A stretch of DNA of 64,000 bases from Closterium sp. Naga37s-1. Taxonomy: Eukaryota > Streptophyta > Zygnematophyceae > Desmidiales > Closteriaceae. Positions 63,160-64,000 of the stretch are shown piece by piece. The translations under genes and the position numbers were made by a program. The notes beneath the pieces are model-generated. The model did not search any database, had not been told where the DNA came from, and was given only the letters and a program-made list of their open reading frames with translations. Every line of letters starts with the position of its first letter. Position 1 is the first letter of the stretch. The stretch lies in assembly GCA_947471745.1 (NCBI GenBank), contig CANJKZ010000078.1:2484501-2548500 (forward strand), read 5' to 3'.

Positions 63160-64000
63160 TGTAAAACTTATATGTTATAGTCTATTTAGGCTGTAGTGGG
63201 GTAGTTCTTATAGGGTGCAACACTTTTAGGTTTGCTACTTGTACCCAACTGCTTCCTAGTTCAATCATTCATTCGCTCACATTCTAACATGGTATTCTGA
63301 GCACGTTCCCTAGTGGGAACGTTTTTTTTTAGGGCCCACCACATATTTTTTCCTGCCCTGCCCGAAGCGCGCATCGCGCCTTGCCCGAAGCGCGCCTTGC
63401 GCCCTGCCCTAGTCAGGCCCGCCGCGGCCCTGCCCTGTTCGCCGCCCGTCGCGGCCCCTTTGTCGCCCGTCACGGCCCCTGCTGGACGCGGCCCCTACTG
63501 CTGTCGCGACCCCACCTGCCGTCGCCAGCCCCTACTGCCGACGCGGCCCCTGCTGACGCGGCCTCTGCTGTCGCGCCCCCCCCCCCCCCCCCTACCGTCG
63601 CCGCCCCTGCTGACGCGGCCCCTGCTATCGCGGCCCCCCCTGCTGACGCAGCTCCTGCCATCGCCGCCCCCCACTGGCGCGGCCCCTTCTGACGCGGCCC
63701 CTGCTGTCGCGGCCCCTGCTGTCGCGCCCCCAGCTGTCGCGGCCCCTGCTGTCACGGCCCGGCCCTGCACCCACCCCTTGTAAGCACCCGCGCCGCCCTA
63801 CTGCGCCACGCCGCCAGCTGCCGAGCCGCGTCGCCCAGCCGAGCCGCGCCGCCCAGCCGAGCCGCGCCGCCCTACCGAGCCGACCGCCCTACCGTGCCGC
63901 GCCGCCCTACTGAGCCGCACTGCCCTGCCTGCCCTACTGCCTCTGCGCTCCTGCTGCTACTGCTCCTACTGCTGCTATGGCTAGCCCTACTGTTCTCACC
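63160..64000 (+). mobile_element. COP-K: start of another COP-A family element
   Basis: A 130-bp LTR (63160-63289, TGTAAAACTTAT...CATTCTAACA) with the core AGGCTGTAGTGGGGTAG and a GGGTGCAA / TTGTACCC pair is followed by primer site TGGTATTCTGAGC (63290-63302). A GC-rich leader follows (63303-63976; GCCCCTGCTGTCGCGGCC-like units, then GAGCCGCGCCGCC units). The Gag ATG is at 63977. The element leaves the window there, so completeness is unknown. Confidence 0.9.
63977..64000 (+). CDS. gag: COP-K Gag start (partial)
   Basis: The first eight codons MASPTVLT are identical to COP-H Gag and in the same context (CTGCTGCTATGGCTAG). The gene continues beyond the window. Confidence 0.85.

Overview
This window is eukaryotic and consists almost entirely of retrotransposons. 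The Ty1/copia, chromodomain Ty3/gypsy and R2-like LINE families, the initiator-tRNA-Met type primer sites and a three-unit interstitial TTTAGGG (plant-type telomere) tract point to the green lineage. A GC-rich streptophyte alga such as a zygnematophyte is my best guess for the organism, but it is only a guess. I found no rRNA, tRNA, CRISPR array or bacterial operon. The only trace of a possible host gene is a short TPR-like first exon near 12.07 kb.

Layout, left to right. An R2-like LINE (minus strand) spans 1-305 and 7690-11102; it is split by COP-A (306-7689), a copia element with 119-bp LTRs and target-site duplication (TSD) GTAGA. Next come a 5-copy 69-bp tandem array (11620-11965), the candidate host exon (12069) and a degenerate CATG-rich array (12240-13002, continuing at 14980-15048 and 19700-19940). 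That array was invaded by COP-B (13003-14974, TSD CATTT) and COP-C (15049-19699, TSD TCATC). COP-D (minus, 20968-24102) and COP-E (plus, 24103-27795) meet head to head inside integrase. COP-F (minus) leaves a long LTR and a gag start (27796-28624). Its LTR was hit by chromovirus GYP-1 (30314-35612, TSD GACTT), and GYP-1's own LTR was hit 2 bp from its end by a non-autonomous LTR element, TRIM-1 (28627-30310, TSD CTTTG).

COP-G (minus, about 35819-42420) is truncated at both ends. A stretch with no recognisable gene (42421-45842) holds purine-rich, TCGAC-rich and 185-bp repeats. COP-H (45843-51434) ends inside the RT catalytic motif, where it abuts COP-I (51440-57013), a different and nearly intact copia lineage with an 855-bp LTR. 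COP-J (57014-62216) is a third copia lineage with CAG-coded glutamine tracts. After a 22-bp array, COP-K (63160 to the edge) begins another short-LTR copy.

The dominant family (COP-A, B, C, D, E, G, H, K) shares 119-134 bp LTRs with an internal inverted repeat, a CTATGGGGGTG polypurine tract, a GC-rich repetitive leader, a Gag with a glycine tract, and a Gly/Ala-rich repetitive insert between integrase and reverse transcriptase. TRIM-1 shares the LTR core, polypurine tract and primer site with this family and is plausibly mobilised by it. Every sufficiently complete copy is broken. Most premature stops that can be compared between copies are CAG-to-TAG transitions, as expected if silenced, methylated DNA decays by deamination.
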